A program made the translations under genes and the position numbers. This document shows, piece after piece, positions 24,103-31,789 of a stretch of 64,000 nucleotides of DNA. Under the pieces are notes generated by a model. It had not been told where the DNA came from. It saw only the letters and a list, made by a program, of their open reading frames with translations, and made no database searches. This stretch comes from Calothrix sp. PCC 7716 (lineage in GTDB: Bacteria > Cyanobacteriota > Cyanobacteriia > Cyanobacteriales > Nostocaceae): positions 9,800,580-9,864,579 of the forward strand of contig NZ_AP025018.1 of NCBI RefSeq assembly GCF_019977735.1, in the 5' to 3' direction. Within the stretch, counting starts at the first letter, position 1. Each line of letters begins with the position of its first letter.

Positions 24103-24396
24103 ATGAAAAACAGAAGTAGAAAGTCAATTTCTTATCCCGCTAACTGGACAGCGCCAAAGTACCAATTTGGACAAATGACGACAGATGGTCAAATTTTAGG
24201 TATTGAGTACTCAAACGGTAACGCCTTTAAGCATGAAGGTTGGTTTTACTGGGTACTGGTCGGGCAAGGTAAAGAACTAGAAATGTACATGGAAGACGAA
24301 ATTGAACTACTGGCGCCATCCCAAATCAAAGAACTAATCGAAGCGCGCGCTGCTGAAATCGAGATTCTCAAAGGTCAACTAAACTTTATTGGGTAA
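24103..24396 (+). CDS. Small SH3-like cassette protein (paralogue of 48912-49205)
   Basis: 97 residues from ATG 24103. It has SYPANWTAPKYQFGQMTTDG, ILGIEYSNGN, GWFYWV and an acidic C-terminal helix (IKELIEARAAEIEILKGQ). A near twin lies at 48912-49205 in cassette C, and it is also related to the next gene. The N-terminal part looks like a small beta-barrel. Function unknown. Confidence 0.65.
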   Translation: MKNRSRKSISYPANWTAPKYQFGQMTTDGQILGIEYSNGNAFKHEGWFYWVLVGQGKELEMYMEDEIELLAPSQIKELIEARAAEIEILKGQLNFIG

Positions 24397-24401
24397 CGGT
24401 C

Positions 24402-24710
24402 ATGAAAAATATTGAATTTCCTGAACACTGGCAGGCGCCTAAATACAGACTAGGGCAGCACGTTAAACAAGGTCAAATAATTGGCATGGAATACCGCGCG
24501 CCAGGAACGAAGCTGTCTTATATCTATGGTGAAGGTTGGAGTTACTGGGTGCTTGCTGACCTCATGAGTGATGCCGAAGACATTGATGAATCAGATATAA
24601 GCCTGCTAACAGCAAAAGAATTACGCTCTGTTATCGAAGAGCAGCAAGCTTTGATTGAAGCTTATCAACAAAATATTGCGACTCTTAATGAGCAAGAATC
24701 CGAACATTAA
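24402..24710 (+). CDS. Small SH3-like cassette protein (paralogue of 48595-48906)
   Basis: 102 residues sharing 'W.APKY..GQ.V..GQI.G.EY', 'GWSYWV' and a C-terminal helix with its upstream neighbour; an ancient tandem duplication. Its closest relative is 48595-48906. Last gene of cassette B before a hairpin-terminator. Confidence 0.65.
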   Translation: MKNIEFPEHWQAPKYRLGQHVKQGQIIGMEYRAPGTKLSYIYGEGWSYWVLADLMSDAEDIDESDISLLTAKELRSVIEEQQALIEAYQQNIATLNEQESEH

Positions 24711-24734
24711 GCTCGGTATCTATTAGCCCAAACC

Positions 24735-24758
24735 ACCTTCTGATTAGAAGGTGTTTTT
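24735..24758 (+). terminator. Dispersed hairpin copy 3 used as terminator
   Basis: CACCTTCTGATTAGAAGGTG followed by TTTTTT. This copy of the dispersed hairpin has a full T-run and probably ends cassette B transcription. Confidence 0.7.
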
Positions 24759-24770
24759 TATTTGTGAGTC

Positions 24771-24788
24771 ACCTTCTGATTAGAAGGT
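24771..24788 (+). repeat. Dispersed CCTTC/GAAGG hairpin, copy 4
   Basis: ACCTTCTGATTAGAAGGT, same sequence as the copy 36 bp upstream but without a T-run. Confidence 0.75.
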
Positions 24789-24821
24789 GATGGATTTATG
24801 TCAAATAAAAATTTGTTAGAA

Positions 24822-24839
24822 ACCTTCTAATAAGAAGGT
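24822..24839 (+). repeat. Dispersed CCTTC/GAAGG hairpin, copy 5
   Basis: ACCTTCTAATAAGAAGGT; third copy within 105 bp, upstream of the gene at 24990. Confidence 0.75.
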
Positions 24840-24926
24840 CGCTTCGATGATTCAAAGTTTAAAATTTAAGCATTAAAGAAATAATTTTGAATCAAAAATT
24901 TGATATTGTTCGTGATAAAATTTCGT

Positions 24927-24963
24927 TACCAGCGCTTAGTTGTAGCTAAGTTGTCGCTGGTAC
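24927..24963 (+). promoter_or_regulatory. Nested hairpin in the leader of the 24990 gene
   Basis: ACCAGCG pairs with CGCTGGT, enclosing a second stem CTTAG/CTAAG. It lies 27 bases before the ATG, so it could affect translation of that gene. Confidence 0.45.
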
Positions 24964-24989
24964 GCTTCACCTAAGATAGGTAAACTACT

Positions 24990-25697
24990 ATGGCTAATAT
25001 TACTGCGAAAATTACGCCTGTTGCAATAGGTTTGTTTTCAATTGACGGATTAAGAGATGAAGAAGGAAGGTACTACATCGGAGTTCCTCAAATTACAGGC
25101 GAATTTCAGTTCGACAGCAGGCAAGCATCAAGAGCGTTTAAATCCTTGCTAGGCAAAGATTGTTTGTTCACAAAATTGAAAACTTCCCTGAATCCGAAAG
25201 CTATAAACGCAATACCGTTAGTCGATTTTGAAAAGTTATTAGTTGAGTTAGCTTTGAAAGGAAATACAAGAGCAATAGAGCTTGTTCGTGGACTTGCAGG
25301 GCTGTCTTTGCATCAACTTTTTTCGGATGCCTTCAAAGTCAAGTTTGAGCAAGAAGAGAGACAAGATTATCTGGTTAAGCAACAACAAAGTATTAGAACC
25401 AGGCGCCTGTTAACAGACGCAATCAGGGATTACTCTGCAAGACATCCTGAACGTTCAGATAACTATCGAAAGTTCATCTACAACAACTGCACAGACAAGC
25501 TCTATCGCGCGCTGTTTGGGAAGCCAGCATCAAAGCTAGAAGAAGAGCGAAGCTGTGTTGGGAAGTTGCGTAGTTCATTCAGTGCGTCAGAACTTGTGGT
25601 CATCGAAAGGCACGAAGATTACGCGACACGATTAATTGACAAGCTTGACGTTGAACCGACTGAAGCGATAGCACAAGCGGTTGATTTCTACTCATAA
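24990..25697 (+). CDS. Putative phage antirepressor-like DNA-binding protein
   Basis: 235 residues. The first 110 contain beta and helical segments (IGVPQITGEFQFDSRQASRA, LVDFEKLLVELALKGN). Residues about 135-185, TRRLLTDAIRDYS, YNNCTDKLYRALFGK, resemble the C-terminal region of some phage antirepressor and KilA-type proteins. It lies directly after cassette B but behind three hairpins, so it is probably separately transcribed. Assignment is tentative. Confidence 0.5.
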   Translation: MANITAKITPVAIGLFSIDGLRDEEGRYYIGVPQITGEFQFDSRQASRAFKSLLGKDCLFTKLKTSLNPKAINAIPLVDFEKLLVELALKGNTRAIELVRGLAGLSLHQLFSDAFKVKFEQEERQDYLVKQQQSIRTRRLLTDAIRDYSARHPERSDNYRKFIYNNCTDKLYRALFGKPASKLEEERSCVGKLRSSFSASELVVIERHEDYATRLIDKLDVEPTEAIAQAVDFYS

Positions 25698-26099
25698 ATA
25701 ATCAGCGCGCTGCTACCTTATTCAGTTCAAACGTCGTAAAGAATGTCAATTTATCTTCGGATAGACTTTATCAAGGAGGAAAATGGCAGGAAAATTTTGT
25801 CCATTAGCTTGACAGTGGCACAAAAATTCCTACCAATTTCCTACTATTGAGTCTTGTTCGTTTCCCTATTGAATTCCTACTAGGCGCCTTTACTAATTAA
25901 GTAGCAAGCAGTGGTGAGATACGTATGCTTGAAGAAGTATTGAAGTAATAATTCAAAACAGAAAGGCGCCTCACTTACAAAGGCACCTTTTTGTGTGATG
26001 TGAAATTGGCAGTTCAACATCTTCTTCATTCAATGTTATCAGAAAAGGCGCCTTTGATTAAAAGCGCCCTTCCTGTATGTCGAATTTGTTTCCATTAAA
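25698..26099. other. Intergenic region with terminators and a 9-codon ORF
   Basis: About 400 bp without a gene of normal length. It holds a strong Shine-Dalgarno AAGGAGG four bases before ATG 25783, which begins a nine-codon frame MAGKFCPLA; an imperfect terminator AAAGGCGCCT/AGGCACCTTTTT at 25972-25992; and another imperfect hairpin at 26044-26072 that could end the minus-strand tail operon. The rest shows no structure I can support. Confidence 0.5.
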
Positions 26100-27400
26100 T
26101 CAACTTCCAATGGAAGCTGCATCTACCATAACCCATTCGCCATCAATTATCCAGCAAGGCGCCGGACACTCTTTAAACCTTAATCTACAAACAACCCCAC
26201 TATCAACATCACGCACTTCGCTACAACTACTATCTTCAACAAAGGCCAAGCGCGCGTTAATAACTCCATCTTGAATTGATGGAAGTAGTAAAAATATGCC
26301 ATCACCACTAAGCGCGCGTATCCCTTTGATAGAGACACTACTTTGAGGTTTGGCTTTGCGTAGCTTTTCTATTGGCGCCAGTGCTACTACCCAACCGGGT
26401 ATAAGTTTACTTGCCAATAGCTCAAAGAAAGCAGCGGCAATAACAGGAGCAATTTGCACTTCGTCTTCGGGTTTCTGCCAGAAGTAGAAGAACTCCTGTG
26501 GTTTGGCTGGTTGTGATTTTTTGGGGTCGCGGTTGCTGTTTACAAAGCACGCGGTTAGGGTAGCAATGCCCAATTCTTGAAGGTGTAGTTCTTCTTGGGC
26601 TAGCTTGGCGCCATAATGAAGCGCTTGTAATATTAACCAGGTTGGCTGGTTTCCGAAGTTGCGGTCGCTGAATCTTCGCTCGTTTGGCCAGTAGCGTTTA
26701 AGGCGCCAGTAGATTTCTCCCCAGTCTGGTTCTTCAAGTTCTCCTCGCTCGATTTTCCCAATTCTTCTTCAGTTACTTCTTGCTGCTCAGCAGGTGTTTC
26801 TTGCCAGCCGTTTTCTTCATTGCGCGCGAATTCTGCGATTTCCGTTAATAGTTGTGGTGGCAATAATTCAGGGTTGCCAGTGTCGTTTATACTCCACAAT
26901 TCAAGCTTGCTATCTATTTCTTTGCGGAGAGTGTTAATTAATCTAGCCGCATCGATTGAAGAATAATACTTAGCAAGTAAAGACTGAAGACAATTAATTG
27001 CTAAATCGCAAGAATTGACTTCTTCTTCTGGCTTAGAGTTAAGGCGGTAACGAATTAATGTTGTGACTAACGCAAGCTCGCGCTGCTTTGCGTTGTCTTC
27101 CATTAAAGCTTGAAACTCTACAAATTCTTCTAAATGTTCGCCTAATACTTCGGTATCAGCGCTTACAAGTGCATTGTAAACCTCTGTCAATGCAATGCCG
27201 CTTTTGTTTGAAACTTTACGTGCGAGCTTAACCGCTGAGGCTCTTAAATCTGGCACATCTTTTAATAAAAATTTTAAGTGCGCGCGCTCATTAGGAGATA
27301 AATCACCGTATTTTGGAAATTCTAGCTCGCCAATCTCCGGATTACCAACGGTTACTTTTTCAAATTCTCTTGGGGTTGTCTTGAAGGGTAGTTTTAACAT
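26100..27400 (-). CDS. Tail assembly chaperone GT fusion by -1 frameshift
   Basis: The minus-1 frame opens well before the G stop. Just after the slippery site it reads IERGELEEPDWGEIYW, then RYWPNERRFSD and NQPTWLILQALHYGAKLAQE, and continues to the stop at 26100. The C-terminal part alone (from 26573) has no convincing start. Joined at GGGAAAA, the product is about 430 residues and mirrors lambda gpGT, which bridges tail tube subunits and the tape measure. Gene order (tail tube, chaperone, then tape measure further along the same strand) agrees. Confidence 0.8.
26633..27400 (-). CDS. Tail assembly chaperone, G-like product
   Basis: 255 residues; the zero-frame product. Opening LKLPFKTTPREFEKVTVGNP, a helical body (about 35-200), and a Glu/Ser/Thr-rich tail after residue 213, where the slippery heptamer lies (ELGK). 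It follows the tail tube gene on the minus strand with a short leader containing a dispersed hairpin copy. The low-complexity C-terminal tail past the slip site is typical of the unshifted form. Confidence 0.8.
   Translation of the reverse strand: MLKLPFKTTPREFEKVTVGNPEIGELEFPKYGDLSPNERAHLKFLLKDVPDLRASAVKLARKVSNKSGIALTEVYNALVSADTEVLGEHLEEFVEFQALMEDNAKQRELALVTTLIRYRLNSKPEEEVNSCDLAINCLQSLLAKYYSSIDAARLINTLRKEIDSKLELWSINDTGNPELLPPQLLTEIAEFARNEENGWQETPAEQQEVTEEELGKSSEENLKNQTGEKSTGALNATGQTSEDSATATSETSQPG
26753..26759 (-). promoter_or_regulatory. -1 ribosomal frameshift slippery heptamer GGGAAAA
   Basis: On the minus strand the zero-frame codons are TTG GGA AAA TCG, so G GGA AAA fits X XXY YYZ exactly and is close to lambda's GGGAAAG. 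The -1 frame stays open from here to 26100. Confidence 0.85.
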
Positions 27401-27428
27401 TTTTGCTTTGTGTTTGTGCGTTTACAAG

Positions 27429-27446
27429 ACCTTCGTATTAAAAGGT
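27429..27446 (-). repeat. Dispersed hairpin, degenerate copy 6
   Basis: Minus strand ACCTTTTAATACGAAGGT; one arm mismatch. It lies 29 bases before the chaperone start. Confidence 0.6.
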
Positions 27447-27502
27447 AAGCAGGTTAATTACTCCTGCCTATTACCCTTCAGAAAGTCCCGCCTTACTATT
27501 CC

Positions 27503-28198
27503 TTACAGTTTGTAGCGGGTAATTGTTGGTGCCCCGTTACCAGTAAACTCACAATTAAAGGTCACAATGCCATCGCTAGGCATTTCTTTTGTGAAGTTTG
27601 TAACCACGGACACACCTTTTAACCCGTCACCTATTGAATAGCCTGCTGGAGGTGGGTCTTGTTGCCAAATATAAACCTCGCGACCACTTACGGCGTTAAC
27701 GTTTGCATAGTAAACACGTTGATACGCTTCGTCGGTAGCGAGTAAATTTGCTGTCCAAGGCACATTCCAGCTTTGCTTGGTCACAACACCGTCGCTGTAT
27801 CCCAGTGGGTCTTCAAACACCATTGTTTCTGTTCTTTCGGCGTTGGTAGCTACACTCATTTGAGTACCACCGAGTAAGCGCTGTTTTGCTACGTATTCGG
27901 CAATGGCGCCTGTTGGTATCGCCACTGCTAATGGCTCAACCATTAATTGTGTGTCGCCAGCTTTGGCGTCTTTAGCTAAATACGCAGCAAAAATATCATT
28001 CGCATCAACAAAGCTTAAAGGAGTTCCTGCCGCAATACTTCCTGTTAATGTATCTACGGTGATTGTTGTGGCGTTTATTGCGGCTGCTGCACTTGTTTCT
28101 ATGTCAACATCTTGAGGCTCTGTTCTGTCGCCAAGTGGCAAAAGAGCGACGTAAAGCTTGACCTTATCGCCACCACCACTTACAAAAGTTTTACTCAC
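27503..28198 (-). CDS. Major tail tube protein
   Basis: 231 residues. It opens KTFVSGGGDKVKLYVALLPL, with an inserted domain of about 70 residues (ITVDTLTGSIAAGTPLSFVD to AEYVAKQRLL) that contains an Ala/Thr-rich strand repeat. The body ends SDGIVTFNCEFTGNGAPTIT, a pattern seen in siphophage tail tube proteins. It directly precedes the frameshifted chaperone on the minus strand, the standard siphophage order. A high-copy structural role is inferred from both. Confidence 0.75.
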   Translation of the reverse strand: MSKTFVSGGGDKVKLYVALLPLGDRTEPQDVDIETSAAAAINATTITVDTLTGSIAAGTPLSFVDANDIFAAYLAKDAKAGDTQLMVEPLAVAIPTGAIAEYVAKQRLLGGTQMSVATNAERTETMVFEDPLGYSDGVVTKQSWNVPWTANLLATDEAYQRVYYANVNAVSGREVYIWQQDPPPAGYSIGDGLKGVSVVTNFTKEMPSDGIVTFNCEFTGNGAPTITRYKL

Positions 28199-28268
28199 TA
28201 TTTCTAACTCCGGAGTTCAAATAGAGTTAGAATTCCTATTGAATAAATTACAAATTTATTTATTAACT

Positions 28269-28826
28269 ATGGGCAATTCAAAACGCAAGAAATTTATGAA
28301 CGAAATGAAAGGGACTCCGCAATTTGATGAAGAGACAGGAGTGCTTGATGTTCGCCAAAATCGCAAACAGGACATTTTTGTTAACCTGCCTTCAAATTTG
28401 AATAAACTTGAGTATATGGAGTACATCAGGAAAAACTGGGAGCTTTTCACAGCGTTTGCTTACAGTCGTTATTTAGAAGAAGGCAAAGGCGCCTTGATTT
28501 GTGATTGGGACGGCAGTTTCATGAAAGCGCTTTCTAGTACTCATGATTGCCCGTGGATACCAACACCAGACGAATGTCACATTGCTTGGTTGAATGCAGC
28601 AACAATTCGGATACTTATATCTGCTAACTTGTTTGGCGAAGATTGGAATAGGTTGTTGGATAACTACGTTCCTGATTTAATGGTGATTGTGTGCTTGAGT
28701 TCTTATGAAGGCATGATGACCAGGACTTTATCAACGATGCCGTTTCCCAAAGAATCTTACTTGAAAAATAGAGGCAGATTGAGTGAATTTGAGACTATGG
28801 CTGTCAGGAGAGAAGATGCTAAATAA
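28269..28826 (+). CDS. Hypothetical moron protein
   Basis: 185 residues from ATG 28269. Basic N-terminus (NSKRKKFMNEMKG), then helical with several Trp residues (RKNWELFTAFAYSRYLEEGK, CDWDGSF). No known motif. A plus-strand gene inside the minus-strand morphogenesis operon, heading four plus-strand genes; this arrangement is typical of morons expressed independently. Confidence 0.55.
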   Translation: MGNSKRKKFMNEMKGTPQFDEETGVLDVRQNRKQDIFVNLPSNLNKLEYMEYIRKNWELFTAFAYSRYLEEGKGALICDWDGSFMKALSSTHDCPWIPTPDECHIAWLNAATIRILISANLFGEDWNRLLDNYVPDLMVIVCLSSYEGMMTRTLSTMPFPKESYLKNRGRLSEFETMAVRREDAK

Positions 28827-29019
28827 GATAAATTTTGATTTGCTTCACGATGAATGTGTAAAAGCTGGTCGCGTTGGCGTTTGTCCACACTGCGAACTTG
28901 ATGGATTCTTGGAAGAAAGAGTACTGTGCTGGTGTGGTGTTTGCTTGAAGTATCACCACGATGATTATTTTCATGAAGATGTCGTTACCGAGGTAATCGA
29001 TGAAGTACATACCAATTAA
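28816..29019 (+). CDS. Small zinc-ribbon-like protein
   Basis: 67 residues from ATG 28816, with AGGAG just upstream. CPHCELDGFLEERVLCWCGVC holds four or five cysteines in two knuckles, followed by HHDDYFHED; a small zinc-binding protein is likely. It overlaps the previous gene by 11 bases. Partner unknown. Confidence 0.6.
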   Translation: MLNKINFDLLHDECVKAGRVGVCPHCELDGFLEERVLCWCGVCLKYHHDDYFHEDVVTEVIDEVHTN

Positions 29020-29218
29020 CAGTAACGGTCAATGGGTAATGGTCGGCGCCGTTCATCCAGTCACAGAAACGCGCACTTTGATAATATTAGGTACGATGGA
29101 TTGGAGGTTTCACACACCGCTTACAAGCTTTAGTGATTCTCAGATACTTGATGTTTTAACAGCTTGCAGTGACGTTGGTAAAATACTAGAGAGCAAAGGA
29201 TTTAAAATTATTTATTAA
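29000..29218 (+). CDS. Small hypothetical moron protein
   Basis: 72 residues: beta strands (WVMVGAVHPVTETRTLIILG) then a helix (SDSQILDVLTACSDVGKILE). It overlaps the zinc-ribbon gene by 20 bases. Family not recognised. Confidence 0.55.
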   Translation: MKYIPINSNGQWVMVGAVHPVTETRTLIILGTMDWRFHTPLTSFSDSQILDVLTACSDVGKILESKGFKIIY

Positions 29219-29226
29219 GATTTAAT

Positions 29227-29514
29227 ATGAAAGCAGGTGATGTAATAACTGGAAGTTTTTTAACTAGTGAAGGAGATACCGAGTATTGCTTGGTAGTAGA
29301 AGCAATAAGTAAAGACAATAAAGTAACGATAACTCGCTTTCACGGAAATCAGACTTTGTTAGATGTTGCCATACATGAAATAGTGGGAAGAGAAGTTACT
29401 GTATGCGCGCTTCATCCAGAAACGAGAGACTTGCATTTGTGTTTTCGACATAGCGACGGTTCGTTGACAACCTGGAAAATGGATAAACCTGAAGGCGGAA
29501 TAGAAATACTGTAA
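29227..29514 (+). CDS. Small beta-rich moron protein
   Basis: 95 residues, mostly strands, with AGDVITGSF...EYCLVVEAIS. Possibly an SH3-like barrel. It is the last of the four plus-strand genes and converges with the minus gene ending at 29519, leaving only 4 bases between. Confidence 0.55.
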   Translation: MKAGDVITGSFLTSEGDTEYCLVVEAISKDNKVTITRFHGNQTLLDVAIHEIVGREVTVCALHPETRDLHLCFRHSDGSLTTWKMDKPEGGIEIL

Positions 29515-29518
29515 AAAG

Positions 29519-29938
29519 TTAGGCTTGGTTAATGAAATCTTTTATAAATACCTTGCATTGCTCAATCGTCATTAATTTATCTGATGCTGGCATGTAGCTA
29601 GCGTGGTCAATTAAATAATTTTGGGATAGCTCATCAACAAGCGCTTCAAAAGTAGCTAATAGGGATTTATTGGCATCCCACTGCTTGAGGTGAATTTCCC
29701 ATAAATAAGTTTTTTGAATTCCACCACCAAGAAGAGGTGCCACATCAGGCAGAGGTTTTTTAATCACGCACTCCAAACCTGTTATTTTCGTACCTTCTTC
29801 AGGATAATTAAAGCCTCGGTCAGGGTCAGGGAGGATGCAGATGGCTTTATCAGTGGCGCCGTCGATAAATTTGTATTCACCCAAGGCGCCTTCTATTTTC
29901 GCCAATATCGTGTTTTTTAAAATAAGATGGTCAAGCAT
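29519..29938 (-). CDS. Putative tail terminator / tail completion protein
   Basis: 139 residues. It opens with a helix (DHLILKNTILAKIEGALGEY) and ends with one (TIEQCKVFIKDFI); between are strands with LWEIHLKQWDANKSLLATFE. This size, fold order and position (between head-tail joining genes and the tail tube gene) match siphophage tail terminators. No decisive motif, so this is position-based. Confidence 0.5.
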   Translation of the reverse strand: MLDHLILKNTILAKIEGALGEYKFIDGATDKAICILPDPDRGFNYPEEGTKITGLECVIKKPLPDVAPLLGGGIQKTYLWEIHLKQWDANKSLLATFEALVDELSQNYLIDHASYMPASDKLMTIEQCKVFIKDFINQA

Positions 29939-29957
29939 GATTTTATAAGGTAGAAAT

Positions 29958-30326
29958 ATGGGCGTTAGTAATCAGGCTGCTTTGATAGTTGGCTTACCTT
30001 TTAGAGAAATCCCTGATTATATTCTTGAAGATTCCGACGAATTTGGAGGAGACGCAGGGAATAGGTTAGATTCAGGGTTTGAAAAATTAAAGCAGCACGC
30101 ATTGGAAAGTAAATTATCTTCTTCTAGCCAATTGGAAGACCTAGATTATATTTTTTCGTCTGTTCACGGTGAGTATTTCGTTGGGTTTGTTTTAGGACTT
30201 ACAAGCAGCTACAGCTCTATCGAAATAGAAGCTTTAAAACTGAAAGATGTTGAGACTTTTATTACTCAATTTGAAAATATTTTTAAAGCATCCCCACAAA
30301 TCATATTGATGAATGTGCAAGGTTGA
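29958..30326 (+). CDS. Hypothetical single-gene moron
   Basis: 122 residues, acidic, helical, with no known motif (IPDYILEDSDEFGGDAGNRL near the start). A lone plus-strand gene wedged between minus-strand tail genes with 19 and 1 bases on its sides. That layout suggests late acquisition and its own promoter, but I see no clear -35/-10. Confidence 0.5.
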   Translation: MGVSNQAALIVGLPFREIPDYILEDSDEFGGDAGNRLDSGFEKLKQHALESKLSSSSQLEDLDYIFSSVHGEYFVGFVLGLTSSYSSIEIEALKLKDVETFITQFENIFKASPQIILMNVQG

Positions 30327-30327
30327 G

Positions 30328-30723
30328 TTAGCGCTGATTAAGATTTTTGTTTATCTTCCGCTGCATTGTTAATGATGGGTCGCAATTTTCCTGTGCCCAT
30401 TTAGTCCAGGGTCGCGCGGGCATCTCTGAACCGTCTTTACGTGTGGCACCATCATGAACAATAGCAGCGTGCGGCGCCTCCCATTCAAATCTAGCTTTGT
30501 TGCCCTTGCGAAGCACAACTTTTGAATTAATCAATTCTTCTGTATCAATTAAATCGCGCGGAGAAGAAACAACATCACCATTGCGTCTCACAGTTGTTCT
30601 ATCCCAGTCCCAAATTTCGCTCTCCATTGCTTCGTCGTAAGCGTCGCTTAACTCTTCAATAGCAGCATCGAAAGCGTTGTTAACAGCATTGTTTAACTGA
30701 GCAGCATTAATTTTTATAGCCAT
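30328..30723 (-). CDS. HK97 gp10-like head-tail/tail completion protein
   Basis: 131 residues. An N-terminal helix (NNAVNNAFDAAIEELSDAYD) and the segment FEWEAPHAAIVHDGATRKDG followed by RPWTKWA resemble the HK97 gp10-like family ('YA.iVe.G' then 'R.P'). Position between connector and terminator genes supports this. It is adjacent to the upstream gene by an overlapping stop/start. Confidence 0.6.
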   Translation of the reverse strand: MAIKINAAQLNNAVNNAFDAAIEELSDAYDEAMESEIWDWDRTTVRRNGDVVSSPRDLIDTEELINSKVVLRKGNKARFEWEAPHAAIVHDGATRKDGSEMPARPWTKWAQENCDPSLTMQRKINKNLNQR

Positions 30724-31136
30724 TAGTTAACTCTAAAAATACCTTTGATGGGAGTAGTTAAATTTATTTCTGTAGCTATCAGGTAAGGCGAATCAACCAC
30801 GGGCAAGAGCTTGAATCTTCCTTGTTTAGGCAGTCCCGCTAAAAGTGTGACCGTTGCATCAGCTTCTGTTAGAAACTCAAGCTCTGTTGGGTAAATCGTA
30901 GGCGCCACTAAGTAACCTTCTAATAAGAAGGCGTAACTATCGGCGCCTGCAAATGCTTCTATGTCCTTAGCGTATTTAGCCAAATCGCCTTTGTCTTTGC
31001 TTTGCTTGAGAAGCGCTTCAATTTTTAGAATTTTGGTGCCTGATATCCGGTTGCCAGCGGAGTTAGTCGTGTAAGTCCCGTCTGGTACTTTGAATAATAA
31101 CTCCGCATTTTTGAATTGCGCGAATGGTGATGTCAT
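30723..31136 (-). CDS. Putative head-tail connector protein
   Basis: 137 residues if started at ATG 31136 (MTSPFAQF), which overlaps the previous stop; a longer frame exists. It has PDGTYTTNSAGNRISGTKIL and a strand-rich C-terminus. No family I can name; its place in the neck gene cluster suggests a stopper or adaptor. It contains an out-of-pattern copy of the dispersed hairpin within its coding sequence at 30915-30932. Confidence 0.5.
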   Translation of the reverse strand: MTSPFAQFKNAELLFKVPDGTYTTNSAGNRISGTKILKIEALLKQSKDKGDLAKYAKDIEAFAGADSYAFLLEGYLVAPTIYPTELEFLTEADATVTLLAGLPKQGRFKLLPVVDSPYLIATEINLTTPIKGIFRVN

Positions 31137-31327
31137 CAAAATTGCTCCGTTTTGATGCGCCATACTTCGGCTAATTTAGGTTTGTAATGCGCGTCCATGT
31201 AAACCATTGCCGTAAATTGAGAAATTAAAGTTTCTTTTACTCTCTCTTCGCTCATGGTTTCTACGGTTTTCGCAAAAGCTTTAATTTTGCTTTCTTGCTC
31301 CGGAGTTAATTTTTGATTGCTAGCCAT
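31136..31327 (-). CDS. Small hypothetical neck-cluster protein
   Basis: 63 residues from ATG 31327. Helical and charged (SKIKAFAKTVETMSEERVKE). Unknown family. Its stop overlaps the next ATG at 31136. Confidence 0.5.
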   Translation of the reverse strand: MASNQKLTPEQESKIKAFAKTVETMSEERVKETLISQFTAMVYMDAHYKPKLAEVWRIKTEQF

Positions 31328-31512
31328 AATAGCCTGTACAAATATCTTGGCGTGACTATAGCCCAGAAAAATGGATGGCGCCAGCATTGTTTTGCGTTTA
31401 CAAACCAGGTTTCAAAACAGAGCTTAAACCATTTAGGATGACGATGATTAATTTGAAAGTATAGGTCTAAACCATCTTTTTTATAAACGGTTACAAATTC
31501 TGGAAGCTTTGC
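31306..31512 (-). CDS. Small aromatic-rich protein
   Basis: 68 residues from ATG 31512. It is rich in Trp, Phe, Tyr and Arg (HPKWFKLCFETWFVNAKQCW), with a C-terminal hydrophobic helix (RYLYRLLWLAI). It might be membrane-associated or a small neck protein. It overlaps the next gene by 22 bases. Confidence 0.45.
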   Translation of the reverse strand, partial: AKLPEFVTVYKKDGLDLYFQINHRHPKWFKLCFETWFVNAKQCWRHPFFWAIVTPRYLYRLLWLAIKN

Positions 31513-31514
31513 CA

Positions 31515-31784
31515 TTAGATTAAACTTTCCATGTACAGGCGCCATTGTAACCGATAACCCTCAAGCTTCCAGAGTTGGCTTGCAGCATCTTCACGCGCGT
31601 ATTTCTCACCAATAGCTTCATCATAATTAGCAGGGTCAACACAAGCCGCGCGTCCTGTTATTGTAAATCCGCACTTAAGTTTATAGCTGACATTCAACTC
31701 TTTTTCCCAAAAGACTGCTTTTTCAATTTCGGACTCATTGAGCAGCTTATCAATTTGTTCTTGTGTTACGCGATTATTATTCAT
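31515..31784 (-). CDS. Phage gp49/66-like protein
   Basis: 89 residues. RVTQEQIDKLLNESEIEKAV, CGFTITGRAACVDPANYDEA and IGEKYAREDAASQLWKLEGY match the Phage_gp49_66 family (short helical phage protein with 'G....c....nfd.e.G...a...a...lW.legy'). The role is unknown in the family. The start at ATG 31784 removes a non-conserved extension. Confidence 0.7.
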   Translation of the reverse strand: MNNNRVTQEQIDKLLNESEIEKAVFWEKELNVSYKLKCGFTITGRAACVDPANYDEAIGEKYAREDAASQLWKLEGYRLQWRLYMESLI

Positions 31785-31789
31785 AAGTT

